Below, in pieces: positions 55,080-64,000 of a stretch of 64,000 bases of DNA. Position 1 is the first letter of the stretch. The number at the start of each line of letters is the position of its first letter. A program made the translations under genes and the position numbers. The stretch is from assembly GCF_032229285.1 (NCBI RefSeq), contig NZ_CP135084.1:186001-250000 (forward strand). Direction: 5' to 3'. Under the pieces are notes generated by a model. The model saw only the letters and a program-made list of their open reading frames with translations, was not told the DNA's origin and did not search any database. The stretch comes from Rheinheimera sp. MMS21-TC3 (GTDB taxonomy: Bacteria; Pseudomonadota; Gammaproteobacteria; Enterobacterales; Alteromonadaceae).

Positions 55080-56747
55080 CTAACCTGCTTGTTTAAATAA
55101 GCTCGCCATATCCACTATTACCCCTTTCCCTTTTAACCGTTCATGCATGGTTTTTTCAGGTTGGCGTTGTGAATAGATATAACGTAAATCCGTATCAGGC
55201 AAGCTATCCCAGTCGCTGGGCTTGACTACCTTTATAGCCGAAACCTTTTTACTCTTGGAGGGCTTTTCTAGTTCTGACACTACCGTTTCGCCTTCCATCA
55301 ACCACTGCAAAACAAGAGGCAGTAACTTTTGTCTTGTCATCGTTGGATTCTGGCTAAACGCTTTTTTAATAGTGGGAATTAACAGGCTTGAATCGTAATC
55401 CTCTTTCAGCATCAGATATAAATGACGCTGATCTTCGGTATCTAACTCTTGAAGGGCTTTTTCTTCTGGTGTTTGTTCTTGTATCGCTGCGATATCTAGC
55501 TGAAGTTGGATTAACCGTTTATCAATCTCGGGAACGACTAGATCAGAATAACGAGCAATGCGTTCTGGGATACCCGAGCGTAATGCCTCTAGCATGGGGT
55601 GCACAGGCTTTAACTCATCTTGATACACTTGCCGCAATAAACCAGCGGTAATACGCTCATTGCCTAAAGCTAGCGCACGGAGCTGAGCGAGTACAAAAAG
55701 TTTTACTACAATGTCCATCACTCCTTGGCTTAGCTCATACCACACATCACGGACCTCATCCGATAACAGCGCATCTTTGCGTTGTAAAAGCTGTAATTGC
55801 CAAAGATTATCCGTAAAAGCGATCCACTCTTGATTGGGCTTTCCACGTTGCGTTTGTTGTATAGGATCCCAGAATATAGCTCCAAACCCTGCCCCTCTAC
55901 GTGCAGACCGCAAATCAGCCTCAAAAATCTCTCGTGCTTTAGGGGTACCAATCAACATCACTGGTACGCCAATAATATTCACCATCGTCACAAAAAAGTT
56001 CAGCATCTCTTGAGATCCACCCGAACGAGAGCGGCTTAAATGCTGAATTTCATCAATAACCAACAACCCTAAAGCATGTGCATTGGCTATTTGCGACATC
56101 AAAGCCAACATGGTTTCTATACCATGACGTTTTAAGCCATAACGACGCTCATAGTTCGAGCCCAAGGCTCGATCCAACGCTCTGAAAAAATTCAAGCAGA
56201 TTTCTTTTAGCGAACCATTATGCGAGCAGTCTATTTTCAAATACACCACCTGCTCTACATTGAGTTCACGATGGTAAATCACCTGAGGATACGTGGCTAG
56301 AATACGATGAAGAGAGGTCGTCTTCCCACTACCAGAACAACCAATTAACAATAAGCTTTGTGCCGTAGATCGTGCCTCCTCAAAGCGAAATGTCTCCAAC
56401 TCTCCCGTTTGAACACGCTCATAACCATTTTGTAAATGCTTTTGTAAATCTCCTGTTTTAGGATTTCTGCCTACGTAGCCACCTCGAATCATGACCGAAA
56501 TACGCTCACTTAGTAGCAAATGCGTACCTAATGGCTGAAAATAGTCATCTGGAATACGACAAATGGTATGAGCTCTGATAACACGGGACTTTTGCAAGTC
56601 AGAGGAAGTAAGCTGTAAAGAGGATTTCAGTGATGCAGCACTATTCACTGACTCTTGTAATGGTGGTAAGGCCTCGATAAAAGGATTATCACGATAAGCC
56701 TCTACCCCCGTATCACGATAAACTGCTTGAATCCGGGTAGCACTCAT
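55080..56747 (-). CDS. tnsC: Transposition regulator ATPase TnsC
   Basis: The protein has 555 residues. It is an AAA+ ATPase with Walker [13 protein letters not shown] and Walker [11 protein letters not shown], plus a sensor-like [12 protein letters not shown]. It links TnsD or TnsE target complexes to the TnsAB transposase and mediates target immunity. The start overlaps the tnsB stop by 4 bp. Confidence 0.97.
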
Positions 56748-58852
56748 GACTCATCCTTTTCTGGTGGATCCTGAAATAATTCAGGCACGTATGTGGGTAG
56801 GCTGTAATCTTCTTGATCATCCGCTTCCACTGCGTTGAAAGGAATAACTTTAGCCTCATCACCTGAAGAGCTTGGCTTCAAATGCTCCGCACGTTTTTTA
56901 CGCTCCGAGGTCACGGCTTCTTTTTTATTAGTTTTAATCTGCTTAATGCGTGTTGATTTGGGCTCAGTAGTACTGGGCGTTAACTTATTCGCTTTCTGAA
57001 TGGTTTGCTGAATAAACGCCTCAAGCTCCCTGCGTTTAGTTAACTCATCCTGCTTCGCATTGGCTTTATTGTGTTTTTCTTGTGCTTGTATATCCCAAAC
57101 CTCCCAAAATGAGAGACCTTTAAACTGCCGACTACGTTCCGTCAGATTACAGCGCCAAAATACACGGCTGCCAACTTGCGGAAACAAATAAATCGTATCA
57201 ACCAGCACTGGGTCATAAGCCGCTTCTAAATGTTGAGGTCTAGCTATATCAGTGCTCCGCTGCAACCAACCCTCACGCAGAATCTCTGACCCCGAGTAAT
57301 ACAAACCCCACAAATTAACGCCAAATGAAGAAATAGAGACCTTTCGGCGAGGCAGTAACGCTACTCGCAACTGCTCTTGCTCCACAGCCCTTAAACTACC
57401 TGTACGATGCTGCATACCCCATTGCCATAGCTGGACAGGAATAGACGGTAAATCTGTAGGAAAATCAGCATCTCGATCGTATTTATCCATCACCAGATGG
57501 TTATTTCTGAATAAGATCGTACGCAAAATAATTTGTGTGAACTCAAATACCGACAGAGATGCATCTAACCTATAGTCTGTTTCACCATGGCTTTTGATCC
57601 GACTGCCCTCTACAATGCCAGGTGCAAAGGACTTAAACTCGGCTTGTAGTGTTCTAAAAGTGCTTTCCACTATGCCTTTAGCATCGCCACGTCTAGGTGG
57701 AGCACTTTCCACTCGCACATTAAAACTAGAAACTAAGGCTTCGACCTGATGACTCATTAATTCGCCACGGTCCGCTAGCAACACATCTGGCAAACCTACA
57801 CACGGCCAGTCTGAGCTACTAATCTCAATATCATGCTGGGCACAAATGGCCGTTTTGTCAGAGCAAGCATTTACAAAAGCCTGCATCGCCACCACATAAG
57901 ACGGATTTTCAAAGCCGATATAAAAGCCCGTGATCATCCGACTAAACACATCAATCACAATGTAAAGCGTTGGTCTTCCTATGATTTTTTGGCGATCATG
58001 ATGATCCACTAAATAAATATCAGCAATCGTGGCATCAATCTCATAACGACTCCCAGGGCCTAACGCCTGAGAAGTGGCTGTACTACTTAAGGGTCGTACG
58101 TCTTTTTTATATACCCCTGCTTTAACTCTAGACTTTAAGCGCTGAGCTTTAGGGTATTCTCGATCATAAAAATAACGAAACTGACGTAGTGTTGGGTAAT
58201 CCTCTTGGGGAATGCGAGGAAAATACTGAGCAAACAAGTCCACAAATCGTCTATAGGCAACGGTGGTCTTTGTACCTTTTTGATTTAACAGGTGCTTTTC
58301 TATGGTCAACCTAAAAAGGCGTTCAATCTCGGGCGTTACCTTGGTTCCTTCACCCTTACCATATTCTCTGGCTCGGCCAATCTTTGCTGTTCCTGTCGCT
58401 GAACGTCTTTCCCCTGGTGCACCGCTGTTTTTGTAGTCAGGAATTAATGCATTAGGCGTTTGACCACGCTGCCAGTAACGGCGTAACAACTTATAAACTG
58501 TAGCCTTAGTAACCTTATGTTCTTGGACCACATGCTCAACGAGTTCGCTTCTGACTTTAGGGTCGAAACGATCCTTACTATTAATAATAGGAAGAATTTT
58601 TCGATAATCCTCCTCGCGCTTCTGGAAGCTGACAGAATCTACAGACGGCTCTTCTAAATCAAGATGTACATAAGGGTCATCAGTTCTAACTAAGCGGCCT
58701 TCATCTAAATACTGCATTAGCAACAACTCAGCCCTAGCTTGTGGAACTCCTTTATCAGCGCTTATTTGCATCCAGACAACTTGGCCATCCTCTATAGCCA
58801 AAATGCGATACGGATCATTATCAAATAGCACAACCTCATTAATTTGCCACAT
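56744..58852 (-). CDS. tnsB: Transposase TnsB (DDE)
   Basis: The protein has 702 residues. The rve-type catalytic core has Asp in [11 protein letters not shown], Asp in [10 protein letters not shown] and Glu in [11 protein letters not shown]-terminal HTH domains bind the 22-bp end sites; a C-terminal lysine-rich tail contacts TnsC. It cuts and joins the 3' ends of Tn7. Its start overlaps the tnsA stop by 14 bp. Confidence 0.97.
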
Positions 58853-59660
58853 AGCGCAACTCCTCCATATTCACTACTTGGCTAATACAGAGATCTGCAC
58901 ACTTATTTGCCCTGAAAGACTTATAAATATTGAACTTAATAAAACCATTTGCGGTTAAGGCTCGTATCTCACTCAATGTTTTGCCTAACTCCAAATCATA
59001 AGCAATATCAACCTGCTTACAGACATTGATAATGTTTTCATCTCCTTTTTCTTGCAGGATATGGGCCAATGGGGATAGTTGTGCTAAAAGCTCCGCAGAA
59101 ACTTCTTCTGTTTTCACTGAATAAAGCCATTCAATATTTTCTTTTACTACGGGATTTATTTCTTTATCAGTAAAAATGAACCAAGGAATTTGCTTTTGCT
59201 GCCAATAGCGACGCTCTAGTTCTAGTTTTTCTAAGGTACGCTCGTCTTGTAAGGCTGCTGCAGGTTTGACTTGAATAGCAAACTGCTCAAAAGGACCATC
59301 TTTGCAGTCCACTAAAAAATCAGTAGACATAACCTGATCTACACCACGAATAACAGGATGCTTAATACCACTATCTATTGCAATCTGCCTGGTATCACTA
59401 GGTAATAAGGGGAACTGCTCGCGTATATCTAGCACGCTGCTCTCCCACTCAAGACTGAGAAAAACAGCAAGCTCTAAGTCAGATAGCAAATGATGGACTC
59501 GTCCCGTCTTATGAGAATAAATACGGTGGGAACGACCTGAAGAAGGAACTTCTTGTACTGTTAGCCATGGAATATAGTCTTTACCATGCCCTTGGCCACG
59601 CCCCTCTTTAATACGACGGGCAATTTGCACTTCAGAAAATGAAGAGTTTGCTTTAGCCAT
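58839..59660 (-). CDS. tnsA: Transposase subunit TnsA (5'-end nuclease)
   Basis: The protein has 273 residues. The endonuclease active site Glu63, Asp114 and Lys132 is present (DLELAVF, MSTDFLVD, AIQVKPAA). TnsA cuts the 5' strands, giving cut-and-paste transposition together with TnsB. It is the first gene of the tns operon, just inside the right end, whose TnsB sites overlap its promoter. Confidence 0.97.
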   Translation of the reverse strand: MAKANSSFSEVQIARRIKEGRGQGHGKDYIPWLTVQEVPSSGRSHRIYSHKTGRVHHLLSDLELAVFLSLEWESSVLDIREQFPLLPSDTRQIAIDSGIKHPVIRGVDQVMSTDFLVDCKDGPFEQFAIQVKPAAALQDERTLEKLELERRYWQQKQIPWFIFTDKEINPVVKENIEWLYSVKTEEVSAELLAQLSPLAHILQEKGDENIINVCKQVDIAYDLELGKTLSEIRALTANGFIKFNIYKSFRANKCADLCISQVVNMEELRYVAN

Positions 59661-59794
59661 AACAAAAGTCCAGTATGCTTTTTCACAGCATAACTGGACT
59701 GATTTCAGTTTACAACTATTCTGTCTAGTTTAAGACTTTATTGTCATAGTTTAGATCTATTTTGTTCAGTTTAAGACTTTATTGTCCGCCCACA
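59661..59794. promoter_or_regulatory. Tn7 right end with overlapping TnsB sites and tns promoter
   Basis: Reading inward from 59794, TGTGGGCG is followed by four adjoining TnsB-type sites (GACAATAAAGTCTTAAACTG..., AACAAAATAGATCTAAACT..., and two more) to about 59702. The layout is that of Tn7-R. An inverted repeat CCAGTATGCTTTTTCACAGC...ACTGG lies near 59670-59700 before tnsA. Confidence 0.93.
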
Positions 59795-59799
59795 TTAGT
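59795..59799. repeat. Tn7 target-site duplication, right copy (TTAGT)
   Basis: It matches 45986-45990. The centre of the duplication is 23 bp beyond the last base of the glmS stop codon, the canonical attTn7 insertion point. Confidence 0.95.
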
Positions 59800-59819
59800 T
59801 ATAAAACGCCTTAGCTTAC

Positions 59820-61649
59820 TTACTCAACCGTTACCGATTTAGCTAAGTTACGTGGTTGATCTACGTCTGTACCTTTAATAATGGCAACATAGTAGCTTAA
59901 TAACTGTAATGGCAGGGTGTATACAATTGGCGCTATTAACTCAGAAACATGCGGCACATTAATAACCCGCATAGTGTCATCTGACTTAAACCTAGCGTTA
60001 GTATCTGCGAACACATATAAAATACCGCCGCGGGCACGCACTTCTTCAACGTTTGATTGTAGTTTTTCTAATAAATCGTTATTAGGCGCGACAACAATAA
60101 TTGGCATTTTGGCATCTATTAGCGCCAGCGGGCCGTGTTTTAACTCGCCTGCGGCGTAGGCTTCAGCGTGAATATAGGAAATTTCTTTAAGCTTTAACGC
60201 CCCTTCCATAGCGATAGGGTATTGATCGCCACGGCCTAAGAATAAAGCATGATTTTTATCAGCAAACTCTTCCGCTAAAGCTTCAATTTGTGGCGCCAGC
60301 GCTAAGGTTTGCTCTAGTTTTGCTGGTAAGCTTTTTAGCGCATCGGTAAGCTCGCGCTGTTTTTGTTCGGTTAAACCGTTATATTTACCAATTGCCAGCG
60401 TTAGCATGGCTAAACCTACTAGCTGGGTAGTAAAGGCTTTGGTTGAAGCAACACCAATTTCAGCACCAGCACGGGTCATAAAGGCTAAGTCAGACTCTCG
60501 CACTAATGAAGAACCTGCAACGTTACAGATTGTTAAACTGCCTAAATAACCTAAGTCTTTAGCTAATCTTAAGGCTGCTAAGGTGTCAGCGGTTTCACCT
60601 GATTGCGAGATACTGACTAATAAACTATTTGGCTGCACGAACGACTTACGATAACGAAACTCTGAAGCTATCTCGACTGTGCATGAAATACCACCTAGCG
60701 ACTCCAACCAGTAACGCGCCACCATGCCAGAGTGATAACTAGTACCACAAGCAACAATTTGTACATGCTTAACTTGCTTAAATAATGCTGCGGCGCCATT
60801 GCCAAAGGTTTCGTCCAAAACGCTGTCGTTACTTAAGCGGCCTTCTAAGGTGTTATTAATAGCATGTGGCTGTTCGTATATTTCTTTTAGCATAAAATGG
60901 CGGTATTGGCCTTTGTCGCCAGCGTCGTAACTGACATTAGACTCGTGTATTTCACGCTCTATCGCCTTACCGTCTTTATCAAAAATACGCACGCTATGCC
61001 GAGTAATTTCAGCCACATCACCTTCTTCTAAAAAGATAAAACGACGGGTAACAGGCAATAAAGCTAATTGATCTGAAGCAATAAAGTTTTCACCAATGCC
61101 TAAACCTATGACTAACGGGCTACCTGAACGCGCGACTACCACACGGCTAGCATCATTTTTATCAAGCAATACCGTGCCATAAGCACCGTGTAACTGTTTT
61201 ACTGTGTTTTGCACTGCTGCCAGCAAAGAGCCAGCTGTTTTAAGCTCTTCTTCTACCAAGTGCGCAATCACTTCAGTATCAGTGTCTGAAGTAAACACAT
61301 AGCCTTTGGCCGTTAACGCTTCACGTAATGCACTATGGTTTTCAATAATACCGTTATGAACCACACTAATGTGGCTAGAAATATGTGGGTGAGCGTTACG
61401 CTCGCTTGGTTCACCATGGGTTGCCCAGCGGGTATGTGCAATACCGGTACCACCAACAACTGGCTCGGCACTAATAGCATCGGCCAATTCTTTTACTTTA
61501 CCTAAACGGCGTACTCGGCTTAAATGCCCCTCTTCACTGACTATAGCAACACCCGCTGAGTCGTAGCCGCGATATTCTAAACGGCGTAAACCTTCAACCA
61601 AAATATCCACCACATCGCGCTGCGCTACCGCACCCACTATTCCACACAT
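59820..61649 (-). CDS. glmS: Glutamine–fructose-6-phosphate aminotransferase
   Basis: The protein has 609 residues. The N-terminal glutaminase domain (Cys nucleophile after the initiator Met in [26 protein letters not shown]) is followed by two SIS domains ([47 protein letters not shown]). The C-terminus is NLAKSVTVE. It makes glucosamine-6-phosphate for cell-wall and LPS synthesis. The 3' end is the binding site of TnsD. It follows a DeoR-type regulator gene by 50 bp and is likely co-transcribed. Tn7 has removed its original terminator, now at 45948. Confidence 0.98.
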   Translation of the reverse strand: MCGIVGAVAQRDVVDILVEGLRRLEYRGYDSAGVAIVSEEGHLSRVRRLGKVKELADAISAEPVVGGTGIAHTRWATHGEPSERNAHPHISSHISVVHNGIIENHSALREALTAKGYVFTSDTDTEVIAHLVEEELKTAGSLLAAVQNTVKQLHGAYGTVLLDKNDASRVVVARSGSPLVIGLGIGENFIASDQLALLPVTRRFIFLEEGDVAEITRHSVRIFDKDGKAIEREIHESNVSYDAGDKGQYRHFMLKEIYEQPHAINNTLEGRLSNDSVLDETFGNGAAALFKQVKHVQIVACGTSYHSGMVARYWLESLGGISCTVEIASEFRYRKSFVQPNSLLVSISQSGETADTLAALRLAKDLGYLGSLTICNVAGSSLVRESDLAFMTRAGAEIGVASTKAFTTQLVGLAMLTLAIGKYNGLTEQKQRELTDALKSLPAKLEQTLALAPQIEALAEEFADKNHALFLGRGDQYPIAMEGALKLKEISYIHAEAYAAGELKHGPLALIDAKMPIIVVAPNNDLLEKLQSNVEEVRARGGILYVFADTNARFKSDDTMRVINVPHVSELIAPIVYTLPLQLLSYYVAIIKGTDVDQPRNLAKSVTVE

Positions 61650-61699
61650 AATTTGCTCCAGTAATTTTTTTGCTTATTAATATAAAGCGCTACTGTGAC

Positions 61700-62467
61700 T
61701 TAAGCCTGAACCCGGATCACTGTTACACCCTGTTGTTCTATTCGCGCCGCATCGCCCAGCGCTAATCCTTGGTCTGTAATTAATACTTTTATGCTTGACC
61801 AAGGCAGTTCTAAATTATGAATTTTACGGCCTAACTTATCTGACTCCAACATAACGATAACTTCTCGCGCTACATCGGCCATCACTCTACTCAAACTATA
61901 TAGCTCATTATAAGTAGTAGTACCTCGTTCTAAATCTATGCTGTCAGCACCGATAAAAAGCTGATCAAAATCATAGTTACGTAACATCTGCTCTGCTAAT
62001 TGGCCTTGAAAAGCTTCAGACTGCGGATCCCAAGTACCGCCTGTCATTAATAAGGTGGGTTCGTTTTCTAATTCTCGTAAGGCATTTGCTACCGCCAACG
62101 AATTCGTCATTACCACCAAACCACGTTTAATAGACAGCTCGGGTAATAAGGCAGCTGTTGTCCGGCCACTATCAATAATAATGCGGTAATGATCTTTAAT
62201 TAATTCGCCTGCAGCTTTAGCAATAGCCATCTTTCGCTTTGAAACTTGCTCTAAACTGCTTTCACTAACAAAGTCTTGTGGTATAGGCATAGCACCACCA
62301 TAGCGGCGTAACAACAAACCCGCCTGCTCTAGCACGGTTAAGTCTTTACGAATAGTCACCTCTGACGTTTGGAATCGCTCAGCTAATTGCTCAACAGAAA
62401 GCTCACCTTGCTCTTTTAATTGGCTAACAATTAAATGCCGTCGTTGCTGGGTATTGCGCTTATTCAT
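61700..62467 (-). CDS. DeoR-family regulator, probable glmS regulator
   Basis: The protein has 255 residues. An N-terminal HTH (LSVEQLAERFQTSEVTIRKD, LRRYGGA) is followed by a DeoR sugar-phosphate sensor domain (IIDSGRTTAALL, LLMTGG, FIGADSIDLERGTTTYN). Proteins of this type upstream of glmS respond to glucosamine-6-phosphate. It probably autoregulates and controls glmS from a promoter in 62468-62658. Confidence 0.88.
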   Translation of the reverse strand: MNKRNTQQRRHLIVSQLKEQGELSVEQLAERFQTSEVTIRKDLTVLEQAGLLLRRYGGAMPIPQDFVSESSLEQVSKRKMAIAKAAGELIKDHYRIIIDSGRTTAALLPELSIKRGLVVMTNSLAVANALRELENEPTLLMTGGTWDPQSEAFQGQLAEQMLRNYDFDQLFIGADSIDLERGTTTYNELYSLSRVMADVAREVIVMLESDKLGRKIHNLELPWSSIKVLITDQGLALGDAARIEQQGVTVIRVQA

Positions 62468-62658
62468 AAGGTTTATTTAATACACTTTTTCAGCTATGGG
62501 TAACTTTATCTTTCGATCAAGTTTCGTTTCGAAAGGTATTTTAATTAATATTAGATTTTTTGCAAGATTTAGCTTTAATTTATAATTAAAAATGAAGGCA
62601 TAAATGCCAGAAAACCTAACATAAAAAAGAGTAGGAGGATTATATTGCTACTTAAAGT

Positions 62659-62689
62659 AAAAAAGCGCACTTAATAAGTACGCCTTTTT
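62659..62689. terminator. Bidirectional Rho-independent terminator
   Basis: AAAAAGCGCACTTA/TAAGTACGCCTTTTT forms a stem with one mismatch, A-run on the left and T-run on the right. It lies downstream of the gene at 62743 (minus strand) and insulates it from the DeoR–glmS unit. Confidence 0.8.
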
Positions 62690-62742
62690 GATAGATTTAA
62701 TAATACTGAGCAACAGTACTATCAATATAAAGAGATATTATT

Positions 62743-63489
62743 TCAGCTTTTACGTGATACTCTAGGCGCTGCACAAAGTAACAACAGCCCAGATAAAAAT
62801 ACTGCCATACCTATAGGTTCAGAAATTTTAGCAACAGGATTAGCAGGGTCAAATACCGTATCAGGCACAATTACATTTAATTGATTAAAGCGTGCTGTTT
62901 GGCTCTCTGTATATACACCAACTCGACCATCTACAAAGGTTGTGTTATCAAGAGTAAATGAAATATCACCAAATAAAATATTTAACAATTCATCCTGACG
63001 GCTTATTTCAAAAGCATAAGTAAAATCATCTTGCCAAAACAAATCAGCTATATTAAATAAAGTGCTAGAAACGCCTTCAAACTCTTGAATTAAAAACAAA
63101 CCTGTACGGCCTGTAATATCCTTTGTCGACTTATCATCATCAGTGCCTGGACGTTGAGTTTGTGTCCAGCCTAAACGATAGTGGTTTTGCTCATCTTGCC
63201 ACCCAAAAACTAAGCCAATAATATCATTATCATCAAACTCTGTAGAGGTAGGGGTAGCAAAACCACTAAAGATAAAGTCGCCATGTAAATAAAAATCACT
63301 AACTAAACTACCTGAACTATTCCCTTTCTTTTCAGGTTTTTGACCTTTTAAACCGACCCAAGCACCAGTGTTTCTATCATTAGATGGCCCCGCAAGCTGT
63401 AACCAATTTGACGTATCAATAGGAATTATGGCAGCATTAGCCGTTAACGATACCAAAACCAGTAAAAATCCAACTAAAGCTTTTTTCAT
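62743..63489 (-). CDS. Secreted PEP-CTERM-like protein with thrombospondin C-terminal-like domain
   Basis: The protein has 248 residues. Signal peptide (LVGFLLVLVSLTANA), then a lectin-like jelly-roll domain: NWLQLAGPSNDRNTGAWVGL, NDIIGLVFGWQDEQNHYRL, FEISRQDELLNILF, DGRVGVYTESQTARF. This is the pattern seen in thrombospondin C-terminal modules. The tail is a sorting signal: SEP motif, hydrophobic helix GMAVFLSGLLLLCAA and basic PRVSRKS. Such proteins are cleaved by exosortase and released with exopolysaccharide. The adjacent processive glycosyltransferase gene fits that link. No exosortase gene is in the window. Confidence 0.82.
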   Translation of the reverse strand: MKKALVGFLLVLVSLTANAAIIPIDTSNWLQLAGPSNDRNTGAWVGLKGQKPEKKGNSSGSLVSDFYLHGDFIFSGFATPTSTEFDDNDIIGLVFGWQDEQNHYRLGWTQTQRPGTDDDKSTKDITGRTGLFLIQEFEGVSSTLFNIADLFWQDDFTYAFEISRQDELLNILFGDISFTLDNTTFVDGRVGVYTESQTARFNQLNVIVPDTVFDPANPVAKISEPIGMAVFLSGLLLLCAAPRVSRKS

Positions 63490-63539
63490 TCTAACTATCC
63501 ATTGTTTTAAGTGTATAAAAAACCCACAATGCTATTATT

Positions 63540-64000
63540 CTACAATTTGTTCTGCTTTGCAATCTTTGATACTTTCCACGGGTTCCATTTATCGACATAA
63601 GAGCTTTTATTTACAATTTCCATTACATAAGAAAAAGTACGTATAAACCTTAAAAAAACACCAGTGTAAAGAGGCATTAATAAAATAAACATAACTGATT
63701 GATAATTTGGTGTTTGTCCTAATCTCCGTTGCACAATAACAGAGAAAAGCCATTGCACTAAATTTGAAGCAAAATATAACAAATAATTTATAATTAATAG
63801 AAAGGCTATATAGGTTGGGTTTAGCTGTATTATATAAAAAAAATAGATAAACCACTTAATATCAAAGAATAAATTAAAAATTAAGTTATCTGCAACAGCT
63901 ATAAAGTTACTCCATTTAAACTCTGCAGAAGGCAATAAAATATCTCTATGCTTGCGCAAGCGAAATCGAATCATCGATTTATCCCAGCGAAAGCGTTGCT
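63540..64000 (-). CDS. Processive family 2 glycosyltransferase, C-terminal part (cut by window edge)
   Basis: The last ~152 residues of a protein whose start lies beyond the right edge. They begin with QRFRWDKSMIRFRLRKHRD, containing the QxxRW motif that marks the acceptor site of cellulose/chitin/PgaC-type synthases. They continue with at least three transmembrane segments (LFFDIKWFIYFFYIIQL, YIAFLLIINYLLYFA, SVMFILLMPLYTGVFL). It would polymerise and export a sugar polymer at the inner membrane. Neighbouring a PEP-CTERM-type protein gene suggests an exopolysaccharide locus. Confidence 0.78.
   Translation of the reverse strand, partial: QRFRWDKSMIRFRLRKHRDILLPSAEFKWSNFIAVADNLIFNLFFDIKWFIYFFYIIQLNPTYIAFLLIINYLLYFASNLVQWLFSVIVQRRLGQTPNYQSVMFILLMPLYTGVFLRFIRTFSYVMEIVNKSSYVDKWNPWKVSKIAKQNKL

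Larger units (their letters stand above)
45991..59794. mobile_element. Transposon Tn7 (complete, 13.8 kb) in attTn7 downstream of glmS
   Basis: Both ends carry the Tn7 terminal TGTGGGCGGACA. Three TnsB sites lie in the left end and an overlapping array in the right end. All five tns genes encode proteins of canonical Tn7 length (TnsA 273, TnsB 702, TnsC 555, TnsD 508, TnsE 538). Cargo comprises a class 2 integron with an lnu(F)–aadA1 fusion and ybeA/ybfA/ybfB/ybgA. Length is slightly below the ~14.1 kb of reference Tn7, as expected from different cassettes. The right end faces glmS, the usual orientation. Confidence 0.97.

Noticed and set aside
61650..61699. glmS ribozyme or leader riboswitch
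   Set aside because: The 50-bp leader is too short and gammaproteobacterial glmS is not ribozyme controlled; no structure seen.

Overview
The window is a chromosomal segment from a gammaproteobacterium. SSB–YajR-like MFS–UvrA, SrkA–DsbA, CcoG, a DUF3010 protein, a DeoR regulator next to GlmS and many LytTR/NtrC-type two-component systems fit Alteromonadales/Chromatiales of the Rheinheimera–Alishewanella type. That genus-level guess is inference. No rRNA, tRNA or CRISPR was seen.

Region 1 (1–3.1 kb) is a lipase followed by at least three tandem copies of a lipoprotein gene, the layout of a secreted lipase effector with amplified, diversifying immunity genes. Region 2 (3.1–8.1 kb) is a scar zone. 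It holds an envZ fragment bracketed by two copies of a 74-bp palindrome, hairpin clusters, an rraA 5' remnant, a LytS/LytTR two-component pair with a membrane-anchored partner protein, an rraA 3' remnant and an intact IS5-family element. Region 3 (8.1–13.3 kb) is conserved backbone: ssb, a yajR-like transporter and uvrA.

Region 4 (13.3–25.2 kb) is packed with signalling genes. It contains a second LytTR/LytS pair with a homologous partner protein, a hydrolase–ABC transporter operon divergent from a DesK/DesR-like pair, and an NtrC/NtrB-like pair in which each gene carries an in-frame stop. It ends in a HlyD-type adaptor gene fused to a second, slightly diverged copy of the last 507 bp of uvrA. 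The block therefore lies between direct repeats of the uvrA 3' end and looks like a recombined and decaying island. Region 5 (25.3–45.9 kb) holds a two-domain hydrolase lipoprotein divergent from a membrane wHTH/beta-propeller regulator, a KfrA-like coiled-coil protein, a cyclophilin with a sortable C-terminal tail, ccoG–srkA–dsbA, an orphan succinate-dehydrogenase-type iron–sulfur protein, two secreted metalloproteases (M23/LasA-like and reprolysin-like), and a YfcC-type carrier, an MFS transporter and a cytosine-deaminase-like enzyme.

Region 6 (45,991–59,794) is a complete Tn7 transposon, 13,804 bp, inserted just beyond glmS with a 5-bp TTAGT duplication. From the left end it carries three TnsB sites, a brxA (BREX) remnant, a class 2 integron with the known nonsense codon 179 in intI2, attI2, an in-frame lnu(F)–aadA1 fusion (lincosamide and streptomycin/spectinomycin resistance), attC, the Tn7 genes ybeA/ybfA/ybfB/ybgA, an IS256-type transposase tail and tnsE-D-C-B-A. 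Region 7 (59.8–64 kb) is glmS with its DeoR-type regulator, a PEP-CTERM-like secreted protein and the C-terminal part of a processive family 2 glycosyltransferase cut by the window edge.

The most interesting items are the repeated LytS/LytTR plus partner-protein module, the lipase/immunity array with mosaic copies, the HlyD–UvrA chimera and uvrA duplication, and the LnuF–AadA1 fusion inside Tn7.
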